A DNA stretch of 64,000 nucleotides from Desulfobulbaceae bacterium BRH_c16a. GTDB lineage: Bacteria > Desulfobacterota > Desulfobulbia > Desulfobulbales > Desulfocapsaceae. Where the stretch lies: contig LADS01000046.1 in NCBI GenBank assembly GCA_000961725.1, positions 62,001 to 126,000 on the forward strand, given 5' to 3'. A program made the position numbers and the translations under genes. The notes below the pieces were generated by a model. The model worked only from the letters and a program-made list of their open reading frames with translations. It had not been told where the DNA came from and ran no database searches. Below, piece after piece: positions 46,217 through 54,885 of this stretch. Every line of letters begins with the position of its first letter. Position 1 is the stretch's first letter.

Positions 46217-47605
46217 ATGATTACTCCCTGCAATGATGAAACCATTGCCGCGATATCCACGCCACCGGGGGCCGGTGGTATCGGTATTATCCGGATAAGC
46301 GGCAATATGGCCCGCCATATTCTTACCACCCTCTTTCAGCCGAAGGATCCTTCCTGCCGTTTTCAGAGCCACCGGCTTTACTACGGCCATATCCTCCAGC
46401 CGGACGGGGGGAAGATTGTCGATGAAGTGCTGGCCGTATATATGGCCGCACCCAATACCTATACCCGGGAGGATGTCGTGGAAATCCATTGCCACGGCAG
46501 CTTTCTCGTTCTGCATTCCATTCTCGAACTTATTCTGGAAAGTGACGCCAAACTGGCGGCTCCGGGAGAATTCACCAAACGGGCTTTTCTTAACGGCAGG
46601 ATAGATCTCACTCAGGCTGAAGCAGTGATCGACATACTCTCCGCCAAAACCAGGAAAGGTGTCGATCTCGCCCAGGAGCAGCTGTCGGGAGCATTGTACC
46701 GGAGGATCGATCCGATACGGCAGAGTCTCGCCCGGGCGCGGGCGATCATTGAGGTTGCTATCGATTTTCCCGATGAAGATGTGGAGATCGTCAATCATGA
46801 TGCCCTGATCGAGCAGCTCGAGCGCGAGGTGGCCGAACCGCTGGCCAGGCTGTTGCAGAATGCCGATGCGGGCAAGCTGTACCGCGAAGGAATTGCTCTT
46901 GTCATAGCCGGTCTGCCAAATGTAGGTAAATCCAGTCTGCTCAATACCATCCTTCAGGAAGAACGGGCACTGGTCACCGCCATTCCGGGTACTACTCGCG
47001 ATTCCATCGAAGAAATTGTCGACATCATGGGCGTGCCGGTGCGGCTTATCGACACCGCCGGCATTCGCGAGGATGCAGGAGAGGTTGAGGTTCTCGGCAT
47101 CCAGCGGGCCAGAGAGCTTATCAATAGCGCCGATGCAGTACTTTTCCTGATTGACGGGGCGCGGGCGCTCAGCGAAGGCGATCAAAGGCTGTACGCCCAG
47201 GTCTGCCATAAGCCGGTGATACCGGTGATCAACAAGATCGATATCTGTGACGGAAATCTTCCCGATCTTTCTTCGCTTTCCGGGATTGGCCCATGCGTGG
47301 CAATTTCCGCCAGGGAACAGGTGGGTATCGAAGAACTGAAACAGGCAATCTTTTCGGCGATTACCTCGGGCAGGGAACAGTGGGAGGAAGGCGGCTGTGC
47401 GCCAAATATCAGGCACAAGCGGGCACTTCTGGCAGCAAGCGAAGCATGTGCTCAGGTTCTTGCCGCCCTGCGGGCAGGGCTCACCAACGACCTTATCGCC
47501 GTCGACCTGCAGGAATGTCTTCTTTGCCTGGCGGAGATCGTCGGAGAAACCACCACCGAAGACATCCTGGACGTTATTTTCGAGCAGTTCTGCCTCGGTA
47601 AATGA
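46217..47605 (+). CDS. mnmE: tRNA modification GTPase MnmE
   Basis: A 462-residue GTPase that works with MnmG on U34 of tRNA. The N-terminal folate-binding domain has AISTPPGAGGIGIIRISG, the G domain has GLPNVGKSSLLN (G1), GTTRDSIEE (G2), DTAGIRE (G3) and NKIDIC (G4), and the C-terminus ends with the conserved FCLGK. GGAGG lies seven bases before the ATG. Confidence 0.98.
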   Translation: MITPCNDETIAAISTPPGAGGIGIIRISGNMARHILTTLFQPKDPSCRFQSHRLYYGHILQPDGGKIVDEVLAVYMAAPNTYTREDVVEIHCHGSFLVLHSILELILESDAKLAAPGEFTKRAFLNGRIDLTQAEAVIDILSAKTRKGVDLAQEQLSGALYRRIDPIRQSLARARAIIEVAIDFPDEDVEIVNHDALIEQLEREVAEPLARLLQNADAGKLYREGIALVIAGLPNVGKSSLLNTILQEERALVTAIPGTTRDSIEEIVDIMGVPVRLIDTAGIREDAGEVEVLGIQRARELINSADAVLFLIDGARALSEGDQRLYAQVCHKPVIPVINKIDICDGNLPDLSSLSGIGPCVAISAREQVGIEELKQAIFSAITSGREQWEEGGCAPNIRHKRALLAASEACAQVLAALRAGLTNDLIAVDLQECLLCLAEIVGETTTEDILDVIFEQFCLGK

Positions 47606-47624
47606 CGAGCCGACTACCGCCCGA

Positions 47625-47648
47625 GGGCCAAGGGATTGACCCTGGCCC
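47625..47648. terminator. Hairpin between convergent mnmE and TPR lipoprotein genes
   Basis: GGGCCAAGGG (47625-47634) pairs with CCCTGGCCC (47640-47648) with one bulged base and a five-base loop. It could act as a terminator for both genes, although it has no T-run. Confidence 0.4.
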
Positions 47649-47660
47649 AGACCCTGTCCG

Positions 47661-49940
47661 CTACTGGTTCTGCCACTTCTGCAGAATCGCTTGAGCCTCA
47701 TCTTTTTCACTGAACTGATTCTCTCCGGCTACGACCTCTTTCAGCAGCGCAGTTGCTTCGGTCTTTTCACCGTTGGCGTATTGAGCAAGGGCCAGATGAA
47801 AGGTAATGGTCGGATCGTCCGGAAGGTTTTCAAGCGCATGCCTGAATTGTGAGATAGCCAGTCCATACGATTCGCGCTTATAATGAACCCATCCCAGGGT
47901 ATCGGCAATATTCGGGTGTTTGGGCAGGGCTTGTTTGGCCTGCATGGCGAGTCGCAGGGCTTCGCCGAGATCGCCTTTTTCCTCCGAGGCGATAAGCCAG
48001 GAGAGATTATTGGCAGCCGCCGGAAAATCCGGTTTGATTTCCAGGATCCGCTTATAAATTCCCATAGCTTCGTCGGCCCTACCCTCACTTTCATAAGCAG
48101 CCGCCAGTCCCATCAGAGCGGCAATCGAATCAGGCTGTGTGGCCAGCAATTCATTGTATTGGGTGATAGACTCTTCGGATTTTCCCAGCAAGCGTAAGAG
48201 CCGGGCGCGAAGGATATAGCCCCGAGGGTCTGCCGGGTTCAACTCCTGGGCCTTTTCAAAAGCCCGCAGGGCTTCTTCGTTCTGCTGTTTCTTTGCATAC
48301 AGTTCGCCGAGGAACATGTAATGGTTTCCTGTTTCATGTTGCGAAAGGTGTGTTTTTACATAGGCAACCGCCTTGTCAAGGTCATTTTCCGAGGTAAGGA
48401 CGGCAAGTATGGAAAGCGCCTTGGTGTTCTCGGGAGCCAGTTCCAGAAGTCGACCAAAGGTTTCAGTTGCCTTGTCTTTGATGTTCAGGCCGATGTACGC
48501 CATGCCGACGGCACCGAGCAGCTCGACGTCATTCCAGGCGATCTTTTTATCTATCGATCCGACGAGTTGTATGGTCTTATCATACTCTTTCTGCAGAACC
48601 AGGGATTGAGTGAGAATCTTTGCGGCGATAAAGTTTCTTCGATTGATTTTGAGGGCTATGGAAGCTTCTTTGCCCGCCTCGGCTCCGTTGCCGCGTAACA
48701 GGTAGATCTGCGCGGCCAAGGTGTGGTAGCGGTCGTTCACGGGATTGATCTGCAAGGCCATTTCGATTGCTTTCTGCGCCAATTCCATCTGGCCGGTGCG
48801 AAGATAGGTCAATGCCGAGTAGTAAAAGGGATCTGCCCATTGAGGGTAATCGATAGTCAGTGGAGTTATGATATCGAGTGCTTCGCCGTCCTTGCCATCT
48901 TTTATCAGAAAGCGGGCGTTGATCAGGTTCGCCGCTCCGTTGGCGGGATTGCTTTTCAGGATCGTCTCCATCATCTCACGGGATTCAGGGAATTTTTGCA
49001 GATCGAACAGCAGGTCGGCCAGCACCACCTGTAATTGGATATCTTCCGGGAGGTCGGCAAGGGCATTTTTGAGATACTCCTCGGCTTTGTCGTATTGCCG
49101 CTGGTTTTTGTAAAAATCAACCAGCATCAGTCTATAAGAAATGGCATCCTTTTTCATTTCGATAGCCTTCAGCAAGGCCTGTTCCGCCTTATCAAGCTCA
49201 TTTTTTTTCTGACATAAACCGGCGATGAGCAACTGCAGCTGGGGATCATCCGGAAACTTTGTGGTCATTTGATCGAGCAGTTTTTGCGTCGCCGCCTCAT
49301 CCTTGCGGTTTTCATAGTGAATGAGGAGTGTCCGGTAATGGGCGAACGACTCGGGGTTCAGTTCAATAGCCTTGTTGAACGCCTCTTCTCCTTCCTCCTC
49401 CTTGTTCTGGGAACTCAGGATTCGACCTTTAATGCTGTAGAACTTGTCGTTTGCCGGAGACAGCTTGATTGCCCTGCCGATAATCTCTTCCGCTTTCACC
49501 ATATTCCCTTCAAGTATTTCAATATTGGCTAAGAGTGCCAGGCCGTCCGGATAGTCGGGGTTGGCGTTGAGAACCTGCTCCGCAAGCCTGCGGCTATCTT
49601 CTTTCTTCTGGGAAAGGAGATAGAATTCGGCGACTTTCACTCCGGCGTCGGAATTTTGCGGATCAAGGCTGAAGGCGCGCTGCAGTTCGCCGAAAGCTGC
49701 GTTGGGATCGCCATTTTTCAGGTAGAGCATGCCTAATTGATACCTGGCATCGGCGTATTTCGCGTCCAGCTGGATGGCGTTTTTCAATTCAAGGATGGCA
49801 GCTTTCTCGTCGGCGATTTTTATATATTCGATTGCTCGCAGGTAGTGCTTTTCCTTGTTTTCTTCCGGTGTAGAGCAGGAGGAAAGGGCGGAAAAAATCG
49901 ACACGATCAAAAGAGCAGTAAGGATTCTTTGGCGTATCAT
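47661..49940 (-). CDS. TPR-repeat lipoprotein, PEP-CTERM/exosortase-associated (PrsT-like)
   Basis: A 759-residue periplasmic or outer-membrane lipoprotein. The signal peptide ends in a lipobox LSSC (Cys22), and the rest is about twenty tetratricopeptide repeats (for example AFGELQRAFSLDPQN and KAIELNPESFAHYRT). Long TPR lipoproteins of this kind (PrsT) accompany exosortase-type exopolysaccharide loci; typical members are somewhat longer, around 900 residues. AAGGGAT precedes the ATG. A weak promoter (TTGATA 50029-50024, 17 bases, TATTTA 50006-50001, minus strand) lies upstream, divergent to the export gene. Confidence 0.88.
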   Translation of the reverse strand: MIRQRILTALLIVSIFSALSSCSTPEENKEKHYLRAIEYIKIADEKAAILELKNAIQLDAKYADARYQLGMLYLKNGDPNAAFGELQRAFSLDPQNSDAGVKVAEFYLLSQKKEDSRRLAEQVLNANPDYPDGLALLANIEILEGNMVKAEEIIGRAIKLSPANDKFYSIKGRILSSQNKEEEGEEAFNKAIELNPESFAHYRTLLIHYENRKDEAATQKLLDQMTTKFPDDPQLQLLIAGLCQKKNELDKAEQALLKAIEMKKDAISYRLMLVDFYKNQRQYDKAEEYLKNALADLPEDIQLQVVLADLLFDLQKFPESREMMETILKSNPANGAANLINARFLIKDGKDGEALDIITPLTIDYPQWADPFYYSALTYLRTGQMELAQKAIEMALQINPVNDRYHTLAAQIYLLRGNGAEAGKEASIALKINRRNFIAAKILTQSLVLQKEYDKTIQLVGSIDKKIAWNDVELLGAVGMAYIGLNIKDKATETFGRLLELAPENTKALSILAVLTSENDLDKAVAYVKTHLSQHETGNHYMFLGELYAKKQQNEEALRAFEKAQELNPADPRGYILRARLLRLLGKSEESITQYNELLATQPDSIAALMGLAAAYESEGRADEAMGIYKRILEIKPDFPAAANNLSWLIASEEKGDLGEALRLAMQAKQALPKHPNIADTLGWVHYKRESYGLAISQFRHALENLPDDPTITFHLALAQYANGEKTEATALLKEVVAGENQFSEKDEAQAILQKWQNQ

Positions 49941-50193
49941 GGAGTATCCCTTTGTAGAGTTGATGGAGTATTAACATGCGTCTTTGAGGTGCTGGTATAT
50001 TAAATAATAACCTAACAATTATCTATCAAAAAAAGACGTTTTAACAGGTATTAAATCAATAATAAGATGTGGATTAAAAAAAATGATGCAGTATCTAGGC
50101 AAATGGATGACAAAATTGATAGGATATGATTAAGTGTGTGTCAGGAAAATTGCCAGAAGGAATGGATCGTTAAAAAGTCAATTCGGAGGGATT

Positions 50194-50916
50194 ATGTCAA
50201 ACTATCGTATCTTCCTGCTTTGCGCCTTGATAGTCTTCTTTGCCAGAGGAAATGGCTGGACGGCTCAGTCCACCGCCGATGTACCGGTCACGGAAGAAGT
50301 AGTCGCCAAGGCCAGGATTTCGGCTCTCGGTGATTCTCAGGCGGCTGGTCCCATCTTGAGTGAGTACGTGATCGGACACGGCGATGTGTTGAGTGTTCAG
50401 GTCTATGGTGAGGGCGATATGTCCGCTGCCACCATAGTAGCGGACAGGAGTGAAACAACAGAGGACGGCCTGAGGAACCAAGGCGGTGGTGTCCAGGTGA
50501 GAATCGACGGACGCATATCCCTCAAGCACATCGGCGATATCGATGCCGTGGGCTTTACCCTTACCCAGCTGGCGGATTATCTCAAGAAGATATATGCCAC
50601 TGTCTATAACGACCCGATTATAACGGTGGTGCTCGTACAGAGTAATAGCCAGCGTTATACCGTAATGGGCAAGGTGGTCCGGCCCGGCATTTTTTATCTT
50701 GATTATCCGATTAATGTAGTGCAGTCGGTTGCCCGCTGCGGTGGATTTACCGATTGGGCGAAAACCAAGATCAGGCTGGTGCGCAAAGGCCCGAATAAAG
50801 ATGAAAAAATATTCAAGGAGAACACTCTGTCGTTTGATTATGGCGACTTTCTCGATGGCAAACAGCTGGAAAAAAACGTACTGATTGAACCCGGCGATAT
50901 AATCATTGTCAATTAG
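50194..50916 (+). CDS. Polysaccharide export protein (Wza/SLBB type)
   Basis: A 240-residue exported protein of the outer-membrane polysaccharide export family. A signal peptide (about residues 1-25) is followed by the Poly_export motif YVIGHGDVLSVQVYGEGDMS, a segment with VRIDGRISLKHIGDIDAVGFT, and an SLBB part with YTVMGKVVRPGIFYLDYP. It would form or contribute to the export channel. The typical lipobox cysteine of Wza is not apparent. GGAGGG precedes ATG 50194, which overrules the frame start at 50134. The barrel protein follows after 11 bases. Confidence 0.9.
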   Translation: MSNYRIFLLCALIVFFARGNGWTAQSTADVPVTEEVVAKARISALGDSQAAGPILSEYVIGHGDVLSVQVYGEGDMSAATIVADRSETTEDGLRNQGGGVQVRIDGRISLKHIGDIDAVGFTLTQLADYLKKIYATVYNDPIITVVLVQSNSQRYTVMGKVVRPGIFYLDYPINVVQSVARCGGFTDWAKTKIRLVRKGPNKDEKIFKENTLSFDYGDFLDGKQLEKNVLIEPGDIIIVN

Positions 50917-50927
50917 GGGGCATTGAA

Positions 50928-52439
50928 ATGAATAGGGGTGTATCGGACAAGAATGTAAGCCGTCTCAATTATTTCATTCCTTTGTGTGTTGCTGTTGCGA
51001 CACTTACTACGTCCACCGGTACCCTTGCCAGAGATGTGACTCTTGGGGGAGGAATCGGTGTCGGCTATGAATTTTCCGACCGGCAGTACGATGAAGATGC
51101 TTCTTCGGAACAGGAACAGCTTGATGGTACTCAACCAATAACAGACAACACAGACGAGCGATATAACCGCGTGCGCTTTTCACCGCTGGTGACTCTCACC
51201 TCGACTGCCGCAAGGGATGAAATAGTCCTTCGCTACTCGCCAAGTTTTCGTTATGATTTAGAGAATTCAGACAATAATGTCGATCATGACTTTTTAGCAA
51301 CGTACAACAGATTTATTACAGAAAGCTGGCAAGTGAAGTTGTCGGAAAAATATCTGCTCACTGATTATGTCTACTCCAGGCAAACTGATGAAACGGAGGA
51401 CACGGCAGCTGTGCCGGCAGACCTTGTCACCGAAACGGAACTGTCGGACGCTGACAATCGCCGCAAGTATTGGGTGAACGATGTGTCTCTACGATCGGAT
51501 TATGTCTACTGGGCAGACAGTCTGTTTGCCGTGGGATACAGTAACCGCATTCTTGAAAATATAGATAACGGCAGTAACAGCAACTACGAAGATTACGTTC
51601 GTCATGAGGTGTTTTCGGAAGTAATTCATCGTTTCAGTTCAATATGGCAGGGCTCAGTCTCCGGCAGCTATATTCGAGGCTTGTTCGATGAGGAGGCAGT
51701 GGAGCAGAACGCTGCCAATCCTGAACTCACCGATTTCGAGAAGGATTTGAATGAATACAGAGCCGCAATGGCAATCCGGGCCAATCTGATCGACCGTCAG
51801 TCGCAGATGCTTCTCTACAGCTTCTATGGTGACGATTATGATGCAAAACAACGCAACAATTCAACAATCCATGATATGACGCTGGGATGGCAATGGGATA
51901 TCTCGAAAGAATCGATGTTCAGCCTGGGGGCAGGCCCTTCCTACGCGAAAATCGAAGGTTCGGAAGGGGAGTGGGGATACAACGGTTATATGGCCGGCTG
52001 GCTGGCATTTGAGCGGGGCATCATCAATCTTTCGGCCAACCGGGGTTACGAGAGACGCAATTTCACCGGAACCAACGATAATGGACTTCGTGAATTTTGG
52101 GAGACAAGGCTTACAATAAATTATCAGCTCCTACAATATTTGTCAGCCGGTCTCTACTCCAGCTATCGAGACGAGGATGAAGAGGTAACTCTGGTAGTCA
52201 CTCCTGTCGCACCCGATTCGGAAATTACCGCGGCGGCCGATTTCGACACCGAGACCGAAACGTTCAATCGTAAGCGTTTTTCCACGGGCGCAAGCTTGGG
52301 TTACACTTTCTGGCAATGGTACACAGCGACCATTTCTTACGATTTTATCCATCAGGATTCGGAGAAGATAGATGACAGTTTCGATGAGCACAGAATTTTC
52401 GTAACGCTCTCCTATGAAACAGATTTTTTTAGCTGGTAA
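50928..52439 (+). CDS. Outer-membrane beta-barrel protein of the exopolysaccharide locus
   Basis: A 503-residue protein with a cleavable-looking N-terminus (about residues 15-35, ending LARD), then many alternating amphipathic strands rich in Tyr, Asp and Asn, and a C-terminal strand ending in SYETDFFSW, an aromatic end typical for Bam-dependent barrels. Proteins of this kind follow the Wza-like gene in exosortase-type loci and may guide the polymer through the outer membrane. Individual family membership could not be fixed by eye. Confidence 0.82.
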   Translation: MNRGVSDKNVSRLNYFIPLCVAVATLTTSTGTLARDVTLGGGIGVGYEFSDRQYDEDASSEQEQLDGTQPITDNTDERYNRVRFSPLVTLTSTAARDEIVLRYSPSFRYDLENSDNNVDHDFLATYNRFITESWQVKLSEKYLLTDYVYSRQTDETEDTAAVPADLVTETELSDADNRRKYWVNDVSLRSDYVYWADSLFAVGYSNRILENIDNGSNSNYEDYVRHEVFSEVIHRFSSIWQGSVSGSYIRGLFDEEAVEQNAANPELTDFEKDLNEYRAAMAIRANLIDRQSQMLLYSFYGDDYDAKQRNNSTIHDMTLGWQWDISKESMFSLGAGPSYAKIEGSEGEWGYNGYMAGWLAFERGIINLSANRGYERRNFTGTNDNGLREFWETRLTINYQLLQYLSAGLYSSYRDEDEEVTLVVTPVAPDSEITAAADFDTETETFNRKRFSTGASLGYTFWQWYTATISYDFIHQDSEKIDDSFDEHRIFVTLSYETDFFSW

Positions 52440-52520
52440 AGAAGAATGGTGCCGGCTAAAATCTCGCTTAGGGATGAATCGGACGTCGGTGTCGCGGCAT
52501 CCATCCAGAGAAGATGGATT

Positions 52521-52567
52521 TTCTTCAGGCAGCGGTTCCTCTTTACACAGTAACGCTGCCTGAAGAA
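52521..52567. repeat. Perfect 14-bp inverted repeat after the barrel gene
   Basis: TTCTTCAGGCAGCG (52521-52534) and CGCTGCCTGAAGAA (52554-52567) with a 19-base loop. The stem could end transcription or stabilise the operon mRNA. No T-run follows directly. Confidence 0.6.
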
Positions 52568-52958
52568 ATGACGGTCTGCTCTTTCCTTTATTCTTTTGTA
52601 AATCTTCTCATGAAAAAGCACAAACTATCAACTTAATGTATCGATATCCTGTCTACAGCCAGTCCTTCCGGATTCACGTAATTCCTTCCTGTTTTCCGAA
52701 CTAAAAGTTCACCGATTTGATTTCTGCCATCTTCAAAATAGAGCTGTATGATTTACCGGTTTGGTCTATAATTTACTGGCTAACTAGCTGATTATACATT
52801 CCAATAAATGAAGATGTCGAGAATTTTTTCCAGTGACCGGCAAATCTCCTGTAAAGTAAATACTTAAAAAACTTTTCCATATAACTCGGATAATTACTCA
52901 ATTGCTTGCATCTGCTTATTGCGACAACCGGAAGGATTGCCACATCCTGACACTTAAA

Positions 52959-52974
52959 TGGTACGATGATTGCT
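52959..52974 (+). promoter_or_regulatory. Sigma-54 promoter for the PEP-CTERM gene
   Basis: TGGTACGATGATTGCT fits the sigma-54 consensus TGGYRYR-N4-TTGCW, with the GG and GC pairs exactly ten bases apart. Transcription would start near 52985, about 80 bases before the ATG. A small AGGAT/ATCCT repeat lies just upstream (52933-52948). Confidence 0.75.
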
Positions 52975-53066
52975 AAACAATCCAAAGGTGAGGTATGTGC
53001 TTGCAAGAAAGCGCATAGCCGAGGGAAGAGTACATTTCAACAATTGAGGAAAGGAGGTAAGAGATC

Positions 53067-53783
53067 ATGAAAAAGAAATTTTTAAGAAGTGCCGTGATTG
53101 CTTTGCTTGCAACAGGGCTTCTCGCGAGCAGTGCGCTCGCGTTACCATTTAACGAGAGAGATCAACTGATCGGACCATTACCGGCACTGCAGGCCATATT
53201 GGATGATTTTACAACCATGGGGACGTCCATAGATGCCGTTAACGATCAACGACAGGAAGCAATCTGGGTCAGATCCGGTGATTGGGATGTAGACGTTGTC
53301 AGAGTCGCCGGTACCGGTACCAGCGCAGGATATGATTTGGGTATCTACTCGTTTGCCGATCCGACCAAGAAATATGTATTTGATACTCTTGATGAAACTG
53401 GTTCGTCTGTGGATTTCAATATTGGCGAATCGGGAAACCTCTATGTAAACGGTAACACAATCGGTTCATTCGGGCCGGCCTTCGGATTTTTTATAACGGA
53501 TGGCAATGAATATTTTTATACTGAAGACGACAAGAATGGTGGTGTGGCGCATGCGTTGGCATACCATCTCAATGGCATAGAATACAGTATTCCATATGGG
53601 CCGGATTATTTCCGGGGGAAAGGGGGGCCGGACGATTATTTGCTGGCATTTCGAGGCAATGACGGATTTACACCTGTTTTTCTCGTTGAGGATGTCAGAC
53701 CCATTCCTGAGCCTGCCACCATGCTGCTTTTCGGTCTGGGCCTTGCCAGTTTTGCAGGCTTAGCACGAAGAAAGAAAAAATAA
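53067..53783 (+). CDS. PEP-CTERM sorting-domain protein
   Basis: A 238-residue exported protein. The signal peptide (residues 1-26, cut after ALA-type LALA) is followed by a beta-rich, Asp/Gly-rich domain of unknown fold with no cysteine, and the C-terminus has the exosortase sorting signal: PIPEPATMLL, a hydrophobic helix and ARRKKK (about residues 212-238). An exosortase would cleave or process it at PEP and hand it to the surface. The exosortase gene is not in the window. A strong AAAGGAGG precedes the ATG, and the gene has its own sigma-54 promoter and terminator, thus a monocistronic regulated unit. Confidence 0.93.
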   Translation: MKKKFLRSAVIALLATGLLASSALALPFNERDQLIGPLPALQAILDDFTTMGTSIDAVNDQRQEAIWVRSGDWDVDVVRVAGTGTSAGYDLGIYSFADPTKKYVFDTLDETGSSVDFNIGESGNLYVNGNTIGSFGPAFGFFITDGNEYFYTEDDKNGGVAHALAYHLNGIEYSIPYGPDYFRGKGGPDDYLLAFRGNDGFTPVFLVEDVRPIPEPATMLLFGLGLASFAGLARRKKK

Positions 53784-53809
53784 GAGTCCCTTGAAATACA
53801 ATTCCTCAT

Positions 53810-53847
53810 AAGCCCGTTGATGCCTGATGTCAGCGGGCTTTGTTGTT
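53810..53847 (+). terminator. Terminator after the PEP-CTERM gene
   Basis: AAGCCCGTTGA (53810-53820) pairs with TCAGCGGGCTT (53830-53840) apart from one mismatch, followed by TGTTGTTTT. Confidence 0.75.
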
Positions 53848-53885
53848 TTAATTCTATAAAATTTGCCTATCGTAAGGACAAAGCA

Positions 53886-54686
53886 ATGACTGCCAAGAGA
53901 CTTCTCGGTGAACTCCTTGTCCAGCAGAATCTGGTGGATCAGGAAACTATCGATGCTGCACTCCGTATTCAGGCGGGCGGCAACCGCAGAGTAGGTGCTC
54001 TCCTTGTACGTATGGGAAAACTGAGTGAGGATCAGCTTGTGGAGGTCCTGGCGACACAGCTCGATATTAAGATTATCGATGTCAACGAAAATTTCTCAGC
54101 CGAGATGAGAAGAAAGCTGCCGCGCTCTCTGTGCCGAAAATATGATGTCATCCCCTTGAGAATGAAAAGCAATAATATCCTCGAGGTTGCCATGTCCGAT
54201 CCCTCGGATTATCAGGGGATAGATATCCTTGAGCGGTTTACCGGCAATGTCATAGAACCACGGCTTGCCCGGCAGTCCGATATCGCCGCCGGGACGGTAA
54301 AGCTTATCCCCTATTCCCTCAGTGATTTCTTTTCATGGGATGCAGGTGTTCCCTTCACCAGAATTGCTGTGGCAATGTCCTTGGTTATACTGGTAGTAGC
54401 AGGTGTCCTTTCTTACCGCTACATACATAACGCCAAGTTTGGCACCGTTGCGGTAAGCAATGATTTAACCATCTATAAAAACCATGATCTCACGCTCAGT
54501 TTCGACAGCAAAGGTACCGTCAAACTCCTCGGCCAGGGGGTATTTGCAAAAGGCGCCTATGCTGTAACCTTCAAAGATACAGATGCGTTGAACTCATTTC
54601 TCGACAGCAAACGGGCCGATTTTTCGGAAGACCAGCTGGAATGGCTGGAATGGGTGGTCAATAAAAGTACCCCAAAAAAAGAGTAA
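53886..54686 (+). CDS. GspE/MshEN N-domain membrane protein, unknown function
   Basis: A 266-residue protein. Residues 1-145 form a GspE-N (MshEN-like) domain: LGELLVQQNLVDQETIDAAL, GALLVRMGKLSEDQLVEVLA, and a second half with KYDVIPLRMKSNNILEVAMSDP. No ATPase follows. Instead there is one membrane helix (about residues 157-176) and a C-terminal domain of about 85 residues, probably periplasmic. MshEN domains can bind cyclic di-GMP, so a signal relay across the membrane is conceivable (inference). AAGGAC six bases before ATG 53886 fixes the start inside a longer frame from 53817. Confidence 0.82.
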   Translation: MTAKRLLGELLVQQNLVDQETIDAALRIQAGGNRRVGALLVRMGKLSEDQLVEVLATQLDIKIIDVNENFSAEMRRKLPRSLCRKYDVIPLRMKSNNILEVAMSDPSDYQGIDILERFTGNVIEPRLARQSDIAAGTVKLIPYSLSDFFSWDAGVPFTRIAVAMSLVILVVAGVLSYRYIHNAKFGTVAVSNDLTIYKNHDLTLSFDSKGTVKLLGQGVFAKGAYAVTFKDTDALNSFLDSKRADFSEDQLEWLEWVVNKSTPKKE

Positions 54687-54885
54687 CGGTCAGTTGCTTC
54701 TCTTCCATGACTTTGCCCTGTCTGCTGCCAATTTTTGTCGCATCGCTTAAGTCCATGGCGTCCATAACGGTGCCGCAATAGTCACTTTAAATTAAAAACT
54801 TCAGTTGTTTTTACCTCACAAATAGAATAATCTTCCTAACACATAAAGAGATATTTTGCAAAATTCAGAAAGGTGAGTTTGGACG

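Larger units (their letters stand above)
52440..53066. other. 627-base intergenic region before the PEP-CTERM gene
   Basis: It holds an ATCCATC/GATGGAT stem (52499-52519) followed by TTTT, a perfect 14-bp inverted repeat (52521-52567), an AT-rich middle part with nothing recognisable, and near the end a sigma-54 promoter. A 69-codon minus-strand frame at 52412-52621 overlaps these repeats and shows no protein features. Confidence 0.55.

Noticed and set aside
46085..47710. Minus-strand open frame of 541 codons opposite mnmE
   Set aside because: Antisense shadow of a fully conserved gene; no domain or ribosome-binding site.
47661..49940. Tandem DNA repeats
   Set aside because: The periodicity is at protein level (tetratricopeptide repeats); the DNA is not repeated closely enough to be a separate element.
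52412..52621. Minus-strand frame of 69 codons after the barrel gene
   Set aside because: It spans the inverted repeats and shows no family features.
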